Assembly (NCBI GenBank): GCA_028824685.1
Contig: JAPPCZ010000102.1
Coordinates: 1 to 64,000, forward strand
Direction: 5' to 3'
Length of the DNA: 64,000 nucleotides
Source: Candidatus Poribacteria bacterium
GTDB taxonomy: Bacteria > Poribacteria > WGA-4E > WGA-3G
Within the stretch, counting starts at the first letter, position 1; each line of letters begins with the position of its first letter. Both the position numbers and the translations under genes were made by a program. Positions 27,337 through 37,047 of the stretch are shown piece by piece. The notes below the pieces were generated by a model. That model was not told the DNA's origin. It made no database searches and was given only the letters and a program-made list of their open reading frames with translations.

Positions 27337-28593
27337 CTACGTTGAAGTTGCTTGAGCATCCGTCCGCTTAATTACAACAACGGCGCGATCATCCTTGAGT
27401 TGTGTAGTTCCACTAAATTCCATTAGGTCCGTTTGAAGGACATCACAAAGTGATTCAGCGGATAGTGTTAAGTTTTTTGAGAAGCAGTTAATCAAACGTT
27501 CTTCACCGTAGTAATTGTTTGGTGTTTGCCCCTCTGTCTCGGTTACCCCATCAGTATAAAATAAAAGGACATCTCCTGGAGATAATAGACAAGTATCCGA
27601 CGAAAAAGTTGCGATATCAAACGCCCCTATCAGCATACCACCGGTTTCAAGTAACTCAACCCGGCTTCCACTTTCTTCGACTTGCTGATGATCTCCTGAA
27701 TCTGTTATGAAATGGATTGGTGGGCAGTGTCCCCCGTTAGCATAGGTAAACCTTCCTGTGTTAATTTCTAATATACCGTATACCATTGTGGCAAATTGTT
27801 CAAGGTCTGTGTTATGAAAAAGTAAAGTATTAATGCGTTTTAAAATCGTCGCGGGGGAGTCCGCCTGATTACTTAACAAACGTGAAGCCGTTTGGATCAT
27901 GACCATCAGAAGCGCGGCAGGAATTCCGTGTCCTTTAACATCCCCTAATACGACACCGAGATGTGTATCGCTGAGCGGGATAAAATCGTAAAAATCTCCA
28001 GAAACAGAAGTTGAGCTGCGAAACATCGTGGCGAAGTCAAACTCGTTGAAAACTGGTGGCTTCTCTGGAAGCAACTTTAGTTGAATTTCAGCAGCTGCTT
28101 GAAGATGCGATCCGAGTTCAGCGACACCGGCTTCACTGAAACTTTCTCCCATCGCATTGATTAATGGATTGATGTATTTCACGGGGCGCGTTCGCCCTAA
28201 AACTGCGTTAATCCGAGCAGTTACCTCTCGCAAATCAAAGGGCTTTGTAATATAGTCGTCTCCACCAATTTCTAAACCGCGCAATTTGTCCTCAGTTTGT
28301 GTCTTTGCTGTCAACCATAGGACAGGAATTGTATTTGTTTCAGTATCCGCTTTTAGTTTCTCAATTACTTGTAAGCCATCCATCTGTGGCATCATAACAT
28401 CAAGAAGAATCAGGTCCGGTTGCTTCGTTTTTGCAAGTTGGAGTCCGCTTATGCCGTCGCTTGCGGTTATAACCTGAAATCCATCAGAAGCCAAACTCAT
28501 TTCAAGTAGGGCAAGGATATCAGTGTCGTCATCAATAACTAAAATGGTTTCAGATGTTTGTGTGGTTTGAGACATAAAAATTGTTTCGGACAT
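27337..28593 (-). CDS. Response regulator with PP2C (SpoIIE/RsbU-like) phosphatase output
   Basis: 418 residues. Residues about 16-135 are a receiver domain: acidic pocket IDDD, phospho-acceptor LILLDVMMPQMDG, Lys switch DDYITKPFD. Residues about 190-410 are a PP2C-type serine phosphatase with metal motifs SGDFYDF, LGDVKGHGIPAAL, FTYANGGHCPP, LLFYTDGVTE and DDRAVVVI. It should dephosphorylate the STAS anti-anti-sigma factor on two-component input, linking the histidine kinase at 29-31.5 kb to the RsbW/STAS pair. The start ATG 28593 has AAGG upstream. Confidence 0.94.
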   Translation of the reverse strand: MSETIFMSQTTQTSETILVIDDDTDILALLEMSLASDGFQVITASDGISGLQLAKTKQPDLILLDVMMPQMDGLQVIEKLKADTETNTIPVLWLTAKTQTEDKLRGLEIGGDDYITKPFDLREVTARINAVLGRTRPVKYINPLINAMGESFSEAGVAELGSHLQAAAEIQLKLLPEKPPVFNEFDFATMFRSSTSVSGDFYDFIPLSDTHLGVVLGDVKGHGIPAALLMVMIQTASRLLSNQADSPATILKRINTLLFHNTDLEQFATMVYGILEINTGRFTYANGGHCPPIHFITDSGDHQQVEESGSRVELLETGGMLIGAFDIATFSSDTCLLSPGDVLLFYTDGVTETEGQTPNNYYGEERLINCFSKNLTLSAESLCDVLQTDLMEFSGTTQLKDDRAVVVIKRTDAQATST

Positions 28594-28641
28594 TTCTTTA
28601 GCCTTAAGTTTTCAATTTAGAATTTGGTTAGTACATCCTTT

Positions 28642-28814
28642 TATAGTAGATTTACAATTAACTTTACATTGTCATTCGGCACGGACAAAGTGTTCTACAG
28701 TTTTAAAGTCGCGACCAGGAGGTCGCTCCTACAAGAAGAGGCTCAATGAATTGCGCGACTACAAACACACCAAACCTACAAAGAACTGTAAAGATAATTT
28801 TAGATTTTACTATA
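28642..28814. mobile_element. MITE-like repeat, family 2, copy 1
   Basis: It starts TATAGTAGATTTACAATTA and ends TAATTTTAGATTTTACTATA, about 20-base imperfect terminal inverted repeats. Inside is a CATTGTCATTCGGCACGGAC block and one GTCGCGACCAGGAGGTCGCTCCTAC hairpin. A closely related copy lies at 31608-31804. Non-coding. Confidence 0.65.
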
Positions 28815-29046
28815 ACTTACGACTTGTGCCAGTTAACTTATTGTTTTTGTTGTTTTCACGGATTTTGGGTTTTGTACTACAAACATATCGTCCCTACGGG
28901 ACTAAAGAGCATTTGTTTGGTGTTTTCTATAAACATATCGTCCCTACAGGACTAAAAAAAGAATCAACTAAGGATAAAAACTAACAAAACACCATGTAAT
29001 TGTGAAACAATATCTTACAAATAGTTATTTAGCATAACTCGTTATA
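28811..29046. mobile_element. MITE-like repeat, family 3, copy 2
   Basis: It starts TATAACTTACGACTTGTGCC and ends TTTAGCATAACTCGTTATA. It encloses two CATATCGTCCCTACGGGAC-type units. It abuts the family 2 element, sharing its terminal TATA, so one element may have inserted at the edge of the other. Confidence 0.55.
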
Positions 29047-29079
29047 ACTTATAATTTTTGTTGTAACAAACAACGCCTC

Positions 29080-31569
29080 CTATGATAAAAACGGAATCCA
29101 GAATTGGAAGTTGCAACCTTTATCATTTTTCCCTGCATCTACCCAGATTTTTCCTTTATGCGCCTCAACGAATCCACGTGCGATTGCCAGACCTAAACCT
29201 GTGCCGCCTTGTTCCCGAGTTTGAATATTACTGAGTTGTCGGAACTTGTCAAAGACATCTTCACGATCTTGGGCAGGAATTCCCGGTCCGGTGTCTATAA
29301 CTTCAAGGTGGACACCATCGTTTTCATCCATAACACCATCTTCTAACGGACAATTCTTGCGGGACATTCTGACGTGTACTTCGCCGTTTGATGGCGTGAA
29401 CTTTATTGCATTCCCAACCAGATTTGTTAGAATTTGACCAAGATGTTCCGCATCTCCTGTTAGCTCAGGTAAATCAGGTTGAACGTTCATATCTAATTTG
29501 ATTGTCTTCTCGTCGGCTTGCGGTTTGAGTTCCTCAAGCCGTTGCTGAGCGATTTCAGTGAGATTTACCGGTTCAAGTTTCATCACGATACGTCCCGCTT
29601 CAATACGTGAAATATCAAGCAGATCATTAATCATTGTAGCGAGTCGCTCCGACTGACGATGTGCGCGAGTCAAACTTTGTTGCTGGACTTCGTTAAGGGG
29701 TCCAGCTTTTCCATCAAGTATCAGTGAGATAAATCCGATGATTGAAGTTAACGGGGTACGCAATTCATGTGAGACAAGTGCTACAAAATCAGATTTCATC
29801 TTATCAATTTCATGCTGACGCGTTATATCGTCAAAGACATAGACCATCCCTGCCATATCTGTATTTTCATCAGACGGGCTATTGCCGTTATCGGTTGTGC
29901 CAACCGAGGTAAATTGGCTTGTCACAACGCGAAGAATGCGATTCTCACCTTCTTGATCCAAGTTAATTTCAACTGTTGCCCGTGTATCCTGTCCATGCGT
30001 ATTTGCCAGAACAGTTAGATTCGTGATACTTAGCAATTCTGTGAAAAGATCCGGGAACTGTGATGTCTCATTAAAATTAAGTAGATGCTTGGCAGCAGGG
30101 TTAAAGTAAAGGATTCGGTCGCGTGTATCAACGACAATAAGTCCTTCACCGAGGCAATCTACGATAGTCGTCATCTGCTGCTCGGCACTGATGAGTTTCT
30201 CCACAGCAATTTTTAGGTTACGGTGCATGTCGTTGAATTCTTGTGCCAACATCCCGACTTCATTCTTGCTTCCAATTGAGATAAGTTCGGATTCTTCATT
30301 TTGGTACCACTGCATATTTGCTATCTGTTTTCGGACTTGATCAGACTCTTCTTGGACAACATCTTTTGCTTCTTGTCCGATGCGTTTTGCTGCTTGTGCA
30401 AGTTGCATGACCGGTTGAGAAATCCGCTTTGCTACTACATAAGCGAACGGTATAACGATCACACATGATAGGATAGTAAGCCACAAGACGTACTGGTTCA
30501 GTTTAACAACTCCTGCGTAAGCTTCGGAGCTTGGATATGACACGAAAATGATCCAGTTGCCGAAATTCTGATCTCTTTTCCACGGATGCCAGCTTACTGG
30601 TCGTGTCCTCGCCCATCCATAGACACGGGATTCATTAAAACGATCCGTTTCGCTTGCGGCTTCATAGCCGTAGTAATATTGATCGTATTCTTCATCCTTT
30701 TTCGCTTCAATTATTGCCCTCATTGTAGCATTTTCCATTGATATTTGATCACCTATGTGATACTCACTTTCTTGTGGGGTAGCAATAATTTTTCCTGACT
30801 GGTTCGTCAGAATGGTGTATGTCTTATCCGTTCCTGGCTGTAATTCTACTAAATCGGCTAACTCTGGTAGATATAGAATAGCCTTGCATATACCGACTAT
30901 TTTATTTTGAGTTCCTGAAGATGGTCTTTGTCTTCCCATTCGGATTGGTAATGCTACTAAAAGACGATGCACGTTCCGCTGCGTATCATAGGTAACATCC
31001 TCCACATATTCAGAACCATTTCCGTTGTTCCTTGCTTTTATCCACCAAATTTGTTTTTTATTGACCATGGGTGGTAACTCTTTTTTAGAATCGTAGTTGA
31101 GTTCACGGTTGTTTGAACGTAGAGCATAACCTTCAGCATTCGTAATTGTCACCTCACTTCTATAGCCCCGTCTTCTACCCCCAGTATAGCCCCGTCTTCT
31201 ACCCCCAGCATAAGTTTCTAACAATCGCATACTATCCTCTAAGTTCTCTTTTACTTCATCAAATACATTCTTGTTGCCGTTAGCGTTGTTAGACTTAGCA
31301 ACCTCTAATTGCAAACCTTCTTGTCGTAACTCTGTTCTGATGTTGCTTATCTTATGAGAAATAGCACGATCTGCAAGGGAGAGTTTCACTCGTGCAAGTG
31401 AGACCATCCCTTCACCCACGCTGCTTTTCAAAGCGTCTCCACCCAATTTTCTGATAGTCAGTGAAACAATTAATAACGGTGTGAGCGAAACAAGCAGAAA
31501 CAGAACAACTTGTTGACTGCGCAGCCCCATCTTAAACCGGGAACGCCTCGCAGGTTTTTTGTTTTTCAT
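29080..31569 (-). CDS. Membrane sensor histidine kinase (Cache-HAMP-PAS-HisKA-HATPase)
   Basis: 829 residues. Membrane helix 1 (VVLFLLVSLTPLLIVSL), a large periplasmic Cache-like sensor (about 45-360), helix 2 (YVLWLTILSCVIVIPFAYVV), a HAMP region, then PAS (GEGLIVVDTRDRILYFNPAA). The kinase core follows: H-box FVALVSHELRTPLTS, N-box LTNLVGNAIKFTP, G1 VIDTGPGIP, G2 GGTGLGLAIARG. ATG 31569 has a GGAG site. The sensor holds a 24-base tandem duplication (GGRRRGY twice). It lies upstream of the receiver-phosphatase and downstream of a second STAS gene, so it likely feeds the partner-switching set. Confidence 0.94.
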   Translation of the reverse strand: MKNKKPARRSRFKMGLRSQQVVLFLLVSLTPLLIVSLTIRKLGGDALKSSVGEGMVSLARVKLSLADRAISHKISNIRTELRQEGLQLEVAKSNNANGNKNVFDEVKENLEDSMRLLETYAGGRRRGYTGGRRRGYRSEVTITNAEGYALRSNNRELNYDSKKELPPMVNKKQIWWIKARNNGNGSEYVEDVTYDTQRNVHRLLVALPIRMGRQRPSSGTQNKIVGICKAILYLPELADLVELQPGTDKTYTILTNQSGKIIATPQESEYHIGDQISMENATMRAIIEAKKDEEYDQYYYGYEAASETDRFNESRVYGWARTRPVSWHPWKRDQNFGNWIIFVSYPSSEAYAGVVKLNQYVLWLTILSCVIVIPFAYVVAKRISQPVMQLAQAAKRIGQEAKDVVQEESDQVRKQIANMQWYQNEESELISIGSKNEVGMLAQEFNDMHRNLKIAVEKLISAEQQMTTIVDCLGEGLIVVDTRDRILYFNPAAKHLLNFNETSQFPDLFTELLSITNLTVLANTHGQDTRATVEINLDQEGENRILRVVTSQFTSVGTTDNGNSPSDENTDMAGMVYVFDDITRQHEIDKMKSDFVALVSHELRTPLTSIIGFISLILDGKAGPLNEVQQQSLTRAHRQSERLATMINDLLDISRIEAGRIVMKLEPVNLTEIAQQRLEELKPQADEKTIKLDMNVQPDLPELTGDAEHLGQILTNLVGNAIKFTPSNGEVHVRMSRKNCPLEDGVMDENDGVHLEVIDTGPGIPAQDREDVFDKFRQLSNIQTREQGGTGLGLAIARGFVEAHKGKIWVDAGKNDKGCNFQFWIPFLS

Positions 31570-31607
31570 CCCTGCTCTCCTGTAGAGGTAGTTTCTTCAC
31601 ATCCGCA

Positions 31608-31804
31608 TATAGTAGATTTTACAATTAACTTTACATTGTCATTCGGCACGGACAAAGTGTTCTACCTTTTTAAAGTCGCGACCAGGAGGTCGCTCCTACA
31701 GGAAGAGGCACAATGAATTGCGCTTGGTGAATGTGCGTATGACATTCACATTAAACACACCAAACCTATAAAGAACTGTAAAGGTAATTTTAGATTTCAC
31801 TATT
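31608..31804. mobile_element. MITE-like repeat, family 2, copy 2
   Basis: It starts TATAGTAGATTTTACAATTA and ends GATTTCACTAT. The first ~110 bases are nearly identical to copy 1 at 28642, including the GTCGCGACCAGGAGGTCGCTCCTAC hairpin. It carries an extra palindromic GTGAATGTGCGTATGACATTCAC block. Confidence 0.65.
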
Positions 31805-31846
31805 TAACTCATACCGCACTACTGAGCACCATGTTGAACTCCTAAA

Positions 31847-32182
31847 CTACGAAAAAGCGTTGCGTGCGGCTTCTTCAGTTTCATACACCTCTAAAATTGA
31901 CGAAAGACGTGTAATATCTAAAATGCTGCTGACTGCTTTCTGCGGATTTAGCAGCACCAATTTCCCACCCGCTCTTTGCAAAACTTGCAATGCCACAATT
32001 ATGACTCCGAGTGCTGTACTGTCGAGGAGTGGTACGTTCTTTAGATCGACAATTAGTTTATTATTTCCATTTTGCAGCTGCTGTTCTATTTCCGTTCGAA
32101 ATTGTGCAACTGTATTTCCAATGATTTTTCCTTGCACGTGGACGATCACGGTATTTTGAGCGTCCGTTGTAATATCAAACAT
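31847..32182 (-). CDS. STAS-domain anti-sigma factor antagonist, second copy
   Basis: 111 residues. The STAS signature VPLLDSTALGVIIVALQ carries the candidate phospho-serine. It is only distantly similar to the STAS protein at 26.3 kb. ATG 32182 with AAGGAG upstream is chosen, since the open frame extends to 32233 without a better site. It lies upstream of the membrane histidine kinase and may be an alternative substrate of the same kinase/phosphatase pair. Confidence 0.9.
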   Translation of the reverse strand: MFDITTDAQNTVIVHVQGKIIGNTVAQFRTEIEQQLQNGNNKLIVDLKNVPLLDSTALGVIIVALQVLQRAGGKLVLLNPQKAVSSILDITRLSSILEVYETEEAARNAFS

Positions 32183-32267
32183 TGCATAAAACTCCTTCAC
32201 TGGTGCGCTGCTATTGCGGACAAATCCGATCACCCATCCCCATGTATATAACTATTACCATGAGGAA

Positions 32268-32954
32268 TCATTGAACCTCTTGAGTTCCTTGATTAGCGCG
32301 ACACACAACAATGTAGCAACGATTAAGCTGTGCAATCCTACTATTATGCACCCCTACAATTTCTCCCCCAAGTTGCTGTAGTACTTTTTTGCTTTCGTGA
32401 ATTTCAACATCCTTTTCACTGGATTTATAGGCTATCCATCTACCTGTAGCATTTAGCAATGGCAAACAGTATGCAGCAGACTTCGCCAGTGCGGCAACGT
32501 ATCGCGTCAAGACCCAGTCATACGCATTTATAAACTGATCACTTTTAGCGCAAATTTCAGCCCGTTTTGCTAAAATCTGAATTGATGAATCTAATCCCAA
32601 TTGCGAAATTAGATATTTGAGAAAAGCGACCTTTTTATGAGATGCCTCAACAAGTGTTAGACGGATATTGGGAATATAGATTTTAAGTACAACTCCAGGA
32701 AATCCAGCTCCAGTGCCAATGTCAATAACTGTTTGACCATCCTTAATAGCAAAATGTTCAAGAACACTAACAGAATCGAGAAAATGTTTCTGGATTATCT
32801 CAGCATCGTCTTGAAGTGCTGTTAGATTAATATGTGTATTCCACCGTTTCAATTCGGAGCGATATACGGTCAACTGATCTGTCTGTTCCGGTGTGAGCGG
32901 AAATTTGTTTCTGTTGAACACTTCTTCAAGTTCATGACGAAATTGCGTTTCCAT
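32268..32954 (-). CDS. rsmG: 16S rRNA m7G527 methyltransferase RsmG
   Basis: 228 residues, SAM-dependent Rossmann methyltransferase. SAM motif VIDIGTGAGFPGVVLKIY, preceded by HFLDSVSVLEHF and followed by LVEASHKKVAFLKYL, all typical of RsmG (GidB). It methylates G527 of 16S rRNA. It lies 55 bases downstream of mnmG, the common gidA-gidB arrangement. ATG 32954 is used; a TTG opens the frame four codons earlier. Confidence 0.95.
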   Translation of the reverse strand: METQFRHELEEVFNRNKFPLTPEQTDQLTVYRSELKRWNTHINLTALQDDAEIIQKHFLDSVSVLEHFAIKDGQTVIDIGTGAGFPGVVLKIYIPNIRLTLVEASHKKVAFLKYLISQLGLDSSIQILAKRAEICAKSDQFINAYDWVLTRYVAALAKSAAYCLPLLNATGRWIAYKSSEKDVEIHESKKVLQQLGGEIVGVHNSRIAQLNRCYIVVCRANQGTQEVQ

Positions 32955-33009
32955 TTTTTTAGGCAATGATTATTTTAACTTCGTGTGAAAATACCTCTGG
33001 AGTTTCGAT

Positions 33010-34887
33010 CTATCGGTTTTGCTGATGCAGCATGACCATTAAAATAGAGATGTCTGCTGGCGAAACACCAGGCAGACGCGAAGCTTGTCCTATGGATGCA
33101 GGGCGAATTTTTTCAAGTTTTTCACGTGCTTCAGTCTTCAATCCGCGCACATCTATATAGTTGAAGGTATCTGGAATGCGAAGATTTTCCATTTTTTTGA
33201 ACTGATGAATCTGCCGTTGTTGCCGTTGGATATAACCATCGTATTTAATCTGAATTTCAACTTGTTCTCTTACCGCATGCGGCAGTTCTTCATCTGTTGG
33301 CGCCAGAAGTGCTATGTGTTCATAACAGAGTTCAGGACGCTTGAGTAAGTCAGTTAACAACGTGGGTTGTTTCAACTCCCCAGTTTCAACGATATTTGCT
33401 AATCTATCAATAGTCGCTGCATTTGGGACCAAAAGCGTTTCGTCTAAACGCTTTAATTCTGTTTCAATAGATGACGCTTTCTTTTGGAATCTGCTATAGG
33501 TGTCATCATCAACAAGTCCAATTTGTCTGCCGATTTCGGTGAGACGCAGATCGGCGTTATCTTCCCGTAACGCCAATCTATATTCTGCACGTGACGTGAA
33601 CATGCGGTAAGGTTCACGGATGTCTAACGTAACCAAATCATCAATCAGTACCGCTATGTATGCTTGTGATCTGTCAAGAATAAGTGATTCCTTACCTTTC
33701 ACCTTCAAAGCAGCGTTGATCCCAGCCATTAGTCCTTGTGCAGCGGCTTCCTCATAGCCTGTCGTGCCGTTGAGTTGTCCGGCAAAGTAGAGTCCAGGAA
33801 CCTGTTGTGTTTCAAGTGTCGGTTGGAGTTGGGTAGCAGGGGCAAAATCATATTCGACAGCGTATCCGAAGCGCATAATCTCAGCATTTTCTAATCCCTT
33901 GATGCTATGCACCATGTCCACCTGCACATCTTCAGGTAAACTTGCAGAGATGCCGTTGAGGTAAATCTCATCGGTATCTAATCCTTCTGGTTCCACAAAA
34001 ACCTGATGTTCTGTTTTTTCAGCAAAACGGGTAACTTTATCTTCAATGGAGGGACAATAGCGCGGACCGATACCGACGATACGACCACTGTACATCGCTG
34101 ATCGGTGAAGATTTTCTCTAATTACTTCATGTGTCTTTTCATTGGTGTAGGTAAGATAACACGGTACTTGTGGCTGCGTAATCTGTTCTGTGGAAAAGGA
34201 GAACGGAAGTGGATTTTCATCTCCTGGTTGAATCTCCATCTGGCTAATATCAATGGAGTGTGCATTGACGCGGGGTGGTGTGCCTGTTTTGAGTCTACCG
34301 ATCTCAAAGCCGAGGTTCAGGAAACTTTCAGAAAGTTTTTCAGCGGAGGATTCACCTGCCCTGCCAGCACTATAAGATACATCTCCGATATGAATTAGTC
34401 CTCTCAGGAATGTGCCTGTGGTTAGGATTACGGTATCAGCATAATATGCTGTTTGTGTTTGACTCTTAATCCCAATGCAACTGCCATTTTGGACGAGTAA
34501 TTCTTCTACTAATACCTGTTTGATGTCAAGGTGTTCTTGTCCTTCCAGCACGCGTTTCATTTCATCTTGATATGCCTTTTTGTCTGCTTGTGCGCGGCTG
34601 GATCGTACCGCCGGTCCTTTTTTGGTATTTAAGCGGCGAAATTGGATACCCGTCTTGTCAATGTTTTTTGCCATCTCCCCACCAAGTGCGTCTATCTCTT
34701 TTACGAGATGTCCCTTTGCAAGACCACCGATAGCGGGGTTGCAAGACATCTTGGCGATAGTATCCAGATTGATTGTTACGATGAGCGTTTCACAACCCAT
34801 GCGCGCGGCAGCAAGCGCGGCTTCACATCCTGCATGACCTGCTCCTACAACTATGACATCGTAATTTTTATGATAAGTGTTCATCAT
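33010..34887 (-). CDS. mnmG: tRNA uridine 5-carboxymethylaminomethyl modification enzyme MnmG
   Basis: 625 residues, of the usual length. It has an N-terminal FAD-binding dinucleotide fold DVIVVGAGHAGCEAALAAAR, the MnmG signatures CNPAIGGLAKGHLVKEIDAL and GIGPRYCPSIEDK, and a C-terminal helical domain ending LPGVSPADISILMVML. With MnmE it modifies the wobble uridine of several tRNAs. mnmE is not in the window. rsmG follows directly. Confidence 0.97.
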   Translation of the reverse strand: MMNTYHKNYDVIVVGAGHAGCEAALAAARMGCETLIVTINLDTIAKMSCNPAIGGLAKGHLVKEIDALGGEMAKNIDKTGIQFRRLNTKKGPAVRSSRAQADKKAYQDEMKRVLEGQEHLDIKQVLVEELLVQNGSCIGIKSQTQTAYYADTVILTTGTFLRGLIHIGDVSYSAGRAGESSAEKLSESFLNLGFEIGRLKTGTPPRVNAHSIDISQMEIQPGDENPLPFSFSTEQITQPQVPCYLTYTNEKTHEVIRENLHRSAMYSGRIVGIGPRYCPSIEDKVTRFAEKTEHQVFVEPEGLDTDEIYLNGISASLPEDVQVDMVHSIKGLENAEIMRFGYAVEYDFAPATQLQPTLETQQVPGLYFAGQLNGTTGYEEAAAQGLMAGINAALKVKGKESLILDRSQAYIAVLIDDLVTLDIREPYRMFTSRAEYRLALREDNADLRLTEIGRQIGLVDDDTYSRFQKKASSIETELKRLDETLLVPNAATIDRLANIVETGELKQPTLLTDLLKRPELCYEHIALLAPTDEELPHAVREQVEIQIKYDGYIQRQQRQIHQFKKMENLRIPDTFNYIDVRGLKTEAREKLEKIRPASIGQASRLPGVSPADISILMVMLHQQNR

Positions 34888-34926
34888 CAGTTTATTACTT
34901 CCGAATTAGCATCTTTCGTGTTACGG

Positions 34927-35808
34927 TTATTCGTTGTTTTCGTTCAACGCCTGCGTGAACTCCTCTGGAGTTTCTACTCGCATTGCAGCCTGAAACAACT
35001 GCTTGAGGCGTTGGAGGTCATCAATCGCTTCTAAAGCGGGTCTAAAGGTTTGTTCAACCTCAGGCTGTAATCGAAAGGCGAGTATCTCAAGTATATTTTC
35101 ACGCGTGGTTTCTTTTCTACCTCTTTCGCGTGCTTGTGGTGCCACGTATTCTACAATTGGTGGGTGTTGCATAGTTTCCTCCGAGATAATATCTAAAATC
35201 GTTTGTGAATCGTAAACTAAATTCCCCAAAACAGCCAGGCTTCCGAGATATTCAGGCTTGTTAGGGACATCAATACTATCAGCTATTTGAACACACCGCC
35301 GAAGCCACTGCACAGCATCAATGTTTGTTGGAGGTTTCATAAGCGGTGTGAAAGGGACCAAACCCGCCAGTTTTAAATCGAGAATCGTTTGTCCATCCAT
35401 TTCAATTAGCCGGAAAACTTGGTATTCAATAGAGATATTATGGTTTTCCAGATTTTGCGTGAACTTCCCCGGATCGTTTACACCTGCATCCGGACGTAGG
35501 TAGAGAACATTGGAATACATTGGCAAACGGTAGACTTCAATTGCTCTAATGATGTAACCTGCCATCCGGAGTGGCATCTCTGGATCATAACTGTCGGTGG
35601 TTTGAAACTCAAAATGTACAAGTACTTCTTTACCTTGATAAAGAACTTTGATGAGAATGTCTGCCTGATGCATTTCAACGGTCGGTTGTTCAGGAGTGAC
35701 AACCTCCAGCACGGTGATATTCTCCAATCCGAATTTGAAACAGAGGTGGACGAAATCCTGTGGGTTTGTCTCTACCTGTTTTTTAGAGGTAGTATCAAAA
35801 CTTGCCAT
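34927..35808 (-). CDS. Rpn-family PD-(D/E)XK nuclease-like protein
   Basis: 293 residues. The N-terminal half resembles Rpn/YhgA-type putative nucleases: HQADILIKVLYQGKEV followed by LVHFEFQTTD supplies the D...ExQ part of a PD-(D/E)XK site, and MPLRMAGYIIRAIEVY follows as usual. The C-terminal part is helical (ENILEILAFRLQ...). Members are linked to recombination or mobile DNA. ATG 35808 has AAAGGA six bases upstream. It separates mnmG from the peptidase on the same strand and is probably a lone accessory gene. Confidence 0.78.
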   Translation of the reverse strand: MASFDTTSKKQVETNPQDFVHLCFKFGLENITVLEVVTPEQPTVEMHQADILIKVLYQGKEVLVHFEFQTTDSYDPEMPLRMAGYIIRAIEVYRLPMYSNVLYLRPDAGVNDPGKFTQNLENHNISIEYQVFRLIEMDGQTILDLKLAGLVPFTPLMKPPTNIDAVQWLRRCVQIADSIDVPNKPEYLGSLAVLGNLVYDSQTILDIISEETMQHPPIVEYVAPQARERGRKETTRENILEILAFRLQPEVEQTFRPALEAIDDLQRLKQLFQAAMRVETPEEFTQALNENNE

Positions 35809-35856
35809 CTGTTTCCTTTCACAGTATTAATCGCAAGAAATTTCATTTTTCTACCT

Positions 35857-36816
35857 TCATAATCCTTCATAAATAATGTTGACAACCAGTCTTCCGACCA
35901 CCTCTAAACTCTTTGGACTACATTTGTCCACCGTATCTTCGAGCGTATGCCAGTGCGGATAATCGAAATCAATGATATTCACCATCGGGATACCTGCTTT
36001 GATTAATGGCACATGATCATCCATAATTCGGTAACCTAATTTTCGTTGAAAAGGGGCTAAACCGAGTTTCTCCGCACGTTGCCAGATAGCAAGTGCAAAT
36101 TCGGGGTTTGCATCCCAAGAGAATCGTTCTATCGGTATCTGTAAATCTTTGTCACCTATCATATCCAAGAGGATGCCGTAGTCGGGTTTCCATTTTCCCA
36201 TGTTTTTCGCGAAGTAACGAGAACCCATGAACATCTGATCAGACGTTTTTCCGTAATCTTCACCATCAAATAAAATAATAATGACTCTCCGCGGCGGCGG
36301 TGTTGCTTTTAAGATTCGTGCAATTTCAAGCAGAACTGCCACACCTGATGCCCCATCATTTGCACCGAGAATAGGTTCACGTTGACTATCAGGATCCGGG
36401 TCTCTATCAGCACAAGGACGTGTATCCCAATGTGCCGCGAGCAGGAGCGTTTCACTGTGACTGCTGCCAAATTCAGCGATGATATTGTTCATATGGAGCA
36501 TTTTGCGTTGGGGTGGGTCGTCAATCGTGTCTACTTCATAAGTGTAGGGTTGAAGGGTTACAGTATCTGTATATTTCTTGAGTTCTGTAAAAAGATAATC
36601 TCTGGTTTTCCGGTGTGCCTCTGAATCTGGGGGACGTGGTCCGAATTCACACTGCTTTTTTAAGAGATCAAAAGCGCGGTTGCTGTCAAAGGGCAAATAT
36701 GTATCCCTGGACGATGGGTTCGTTGGCTCGGCACACGTCCAAGTGAATATGCCACAACATAGGATTAAAATGAGAATAGTCAATTGTATGATTTTAATCA
36801 ACTGTGTTTTTTTCAT
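35857..36816 (-). CDS. M28-family peptidase, glutaminyl-peptide cyclotransferase-like
   Basis: 319 residues with an N-terminal export signal (IIQLTILILILCCGIFTW; TWTC could be a lipobox). Zinc-site motifs of the M28/QC fold are in order: AAHWDTRPCAD, GANDGASGVAVLLEIAR, FDGEDYG, LLDMIGD, and DFDYPHWHTLEDT near the end. The pattern with one GEDYG and PHWHT fits glutaminyl cyclases, which make N-terminal pyroglutamate, better than broad aminopeptidases. It acts outside the cytoplasm. Confidence 0.88.
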   Translation of the reverse strand: MKKTQLIKIIQLTILILILCCGIFTWTCAEPTNPSSRDTYLPFDSNRAFDLLKKQCEFGPRPPDSEAHRKTRDYLFTELKKYTDTVTLQPYTYEVDTIDDPPQRKMLHMNNIIAEFGSSHSETLLLAAHWDTRPCADRDPDPDSQREPILGANDGASGVAVLLEIARILKATPPPRRVIIILFDGEDYGKTSDQMFMGSRYFAKNMGKWKPDYGILLDMIGDKDLQIPIERFSWDANPEFALAIWQRAEKLGLAPFQRKLGYRIMDDHVPLIKAGIPMVNIIDFDYPHWHTLEDTVDKCSPKSLEVVGRLVVNIIYEGL

Positions 36817-36908
36817 TTTAAAAGCAATATGGAAATCAGAGATGAAATTTAAAATTGAACATGTTCAATCTATCTCACCTGACTTCCGATTTTAACAGTT
36901 ATTTCTAT

Positions 36909-37009
36909 TATAGTAGGCTTTAGAATTAATTGGACACGCCGCACCAGCGAGGTTAGGAAACCTCGCCTACCTTGGGAGGAAGTGTCTGATTATTTTCGAT
37001 TTCACTATA
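36909..37009. mobile_element. MITE-like repeat, family 2, short copy
   Basis: TATAGTAGGCTTTAGAATTAA at one end, CGATTTCACTATA at the other, 101 bp. Inside is a palindrome GCGAGGTTAGGAAACCTCGC. It lies between the cyclotransferase-like gene and recR. Confidence 0.55.
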
Positions 37010-37047
37010 CAGCAGACCTATATTTTAAGACATTATTGATTGCGCGC

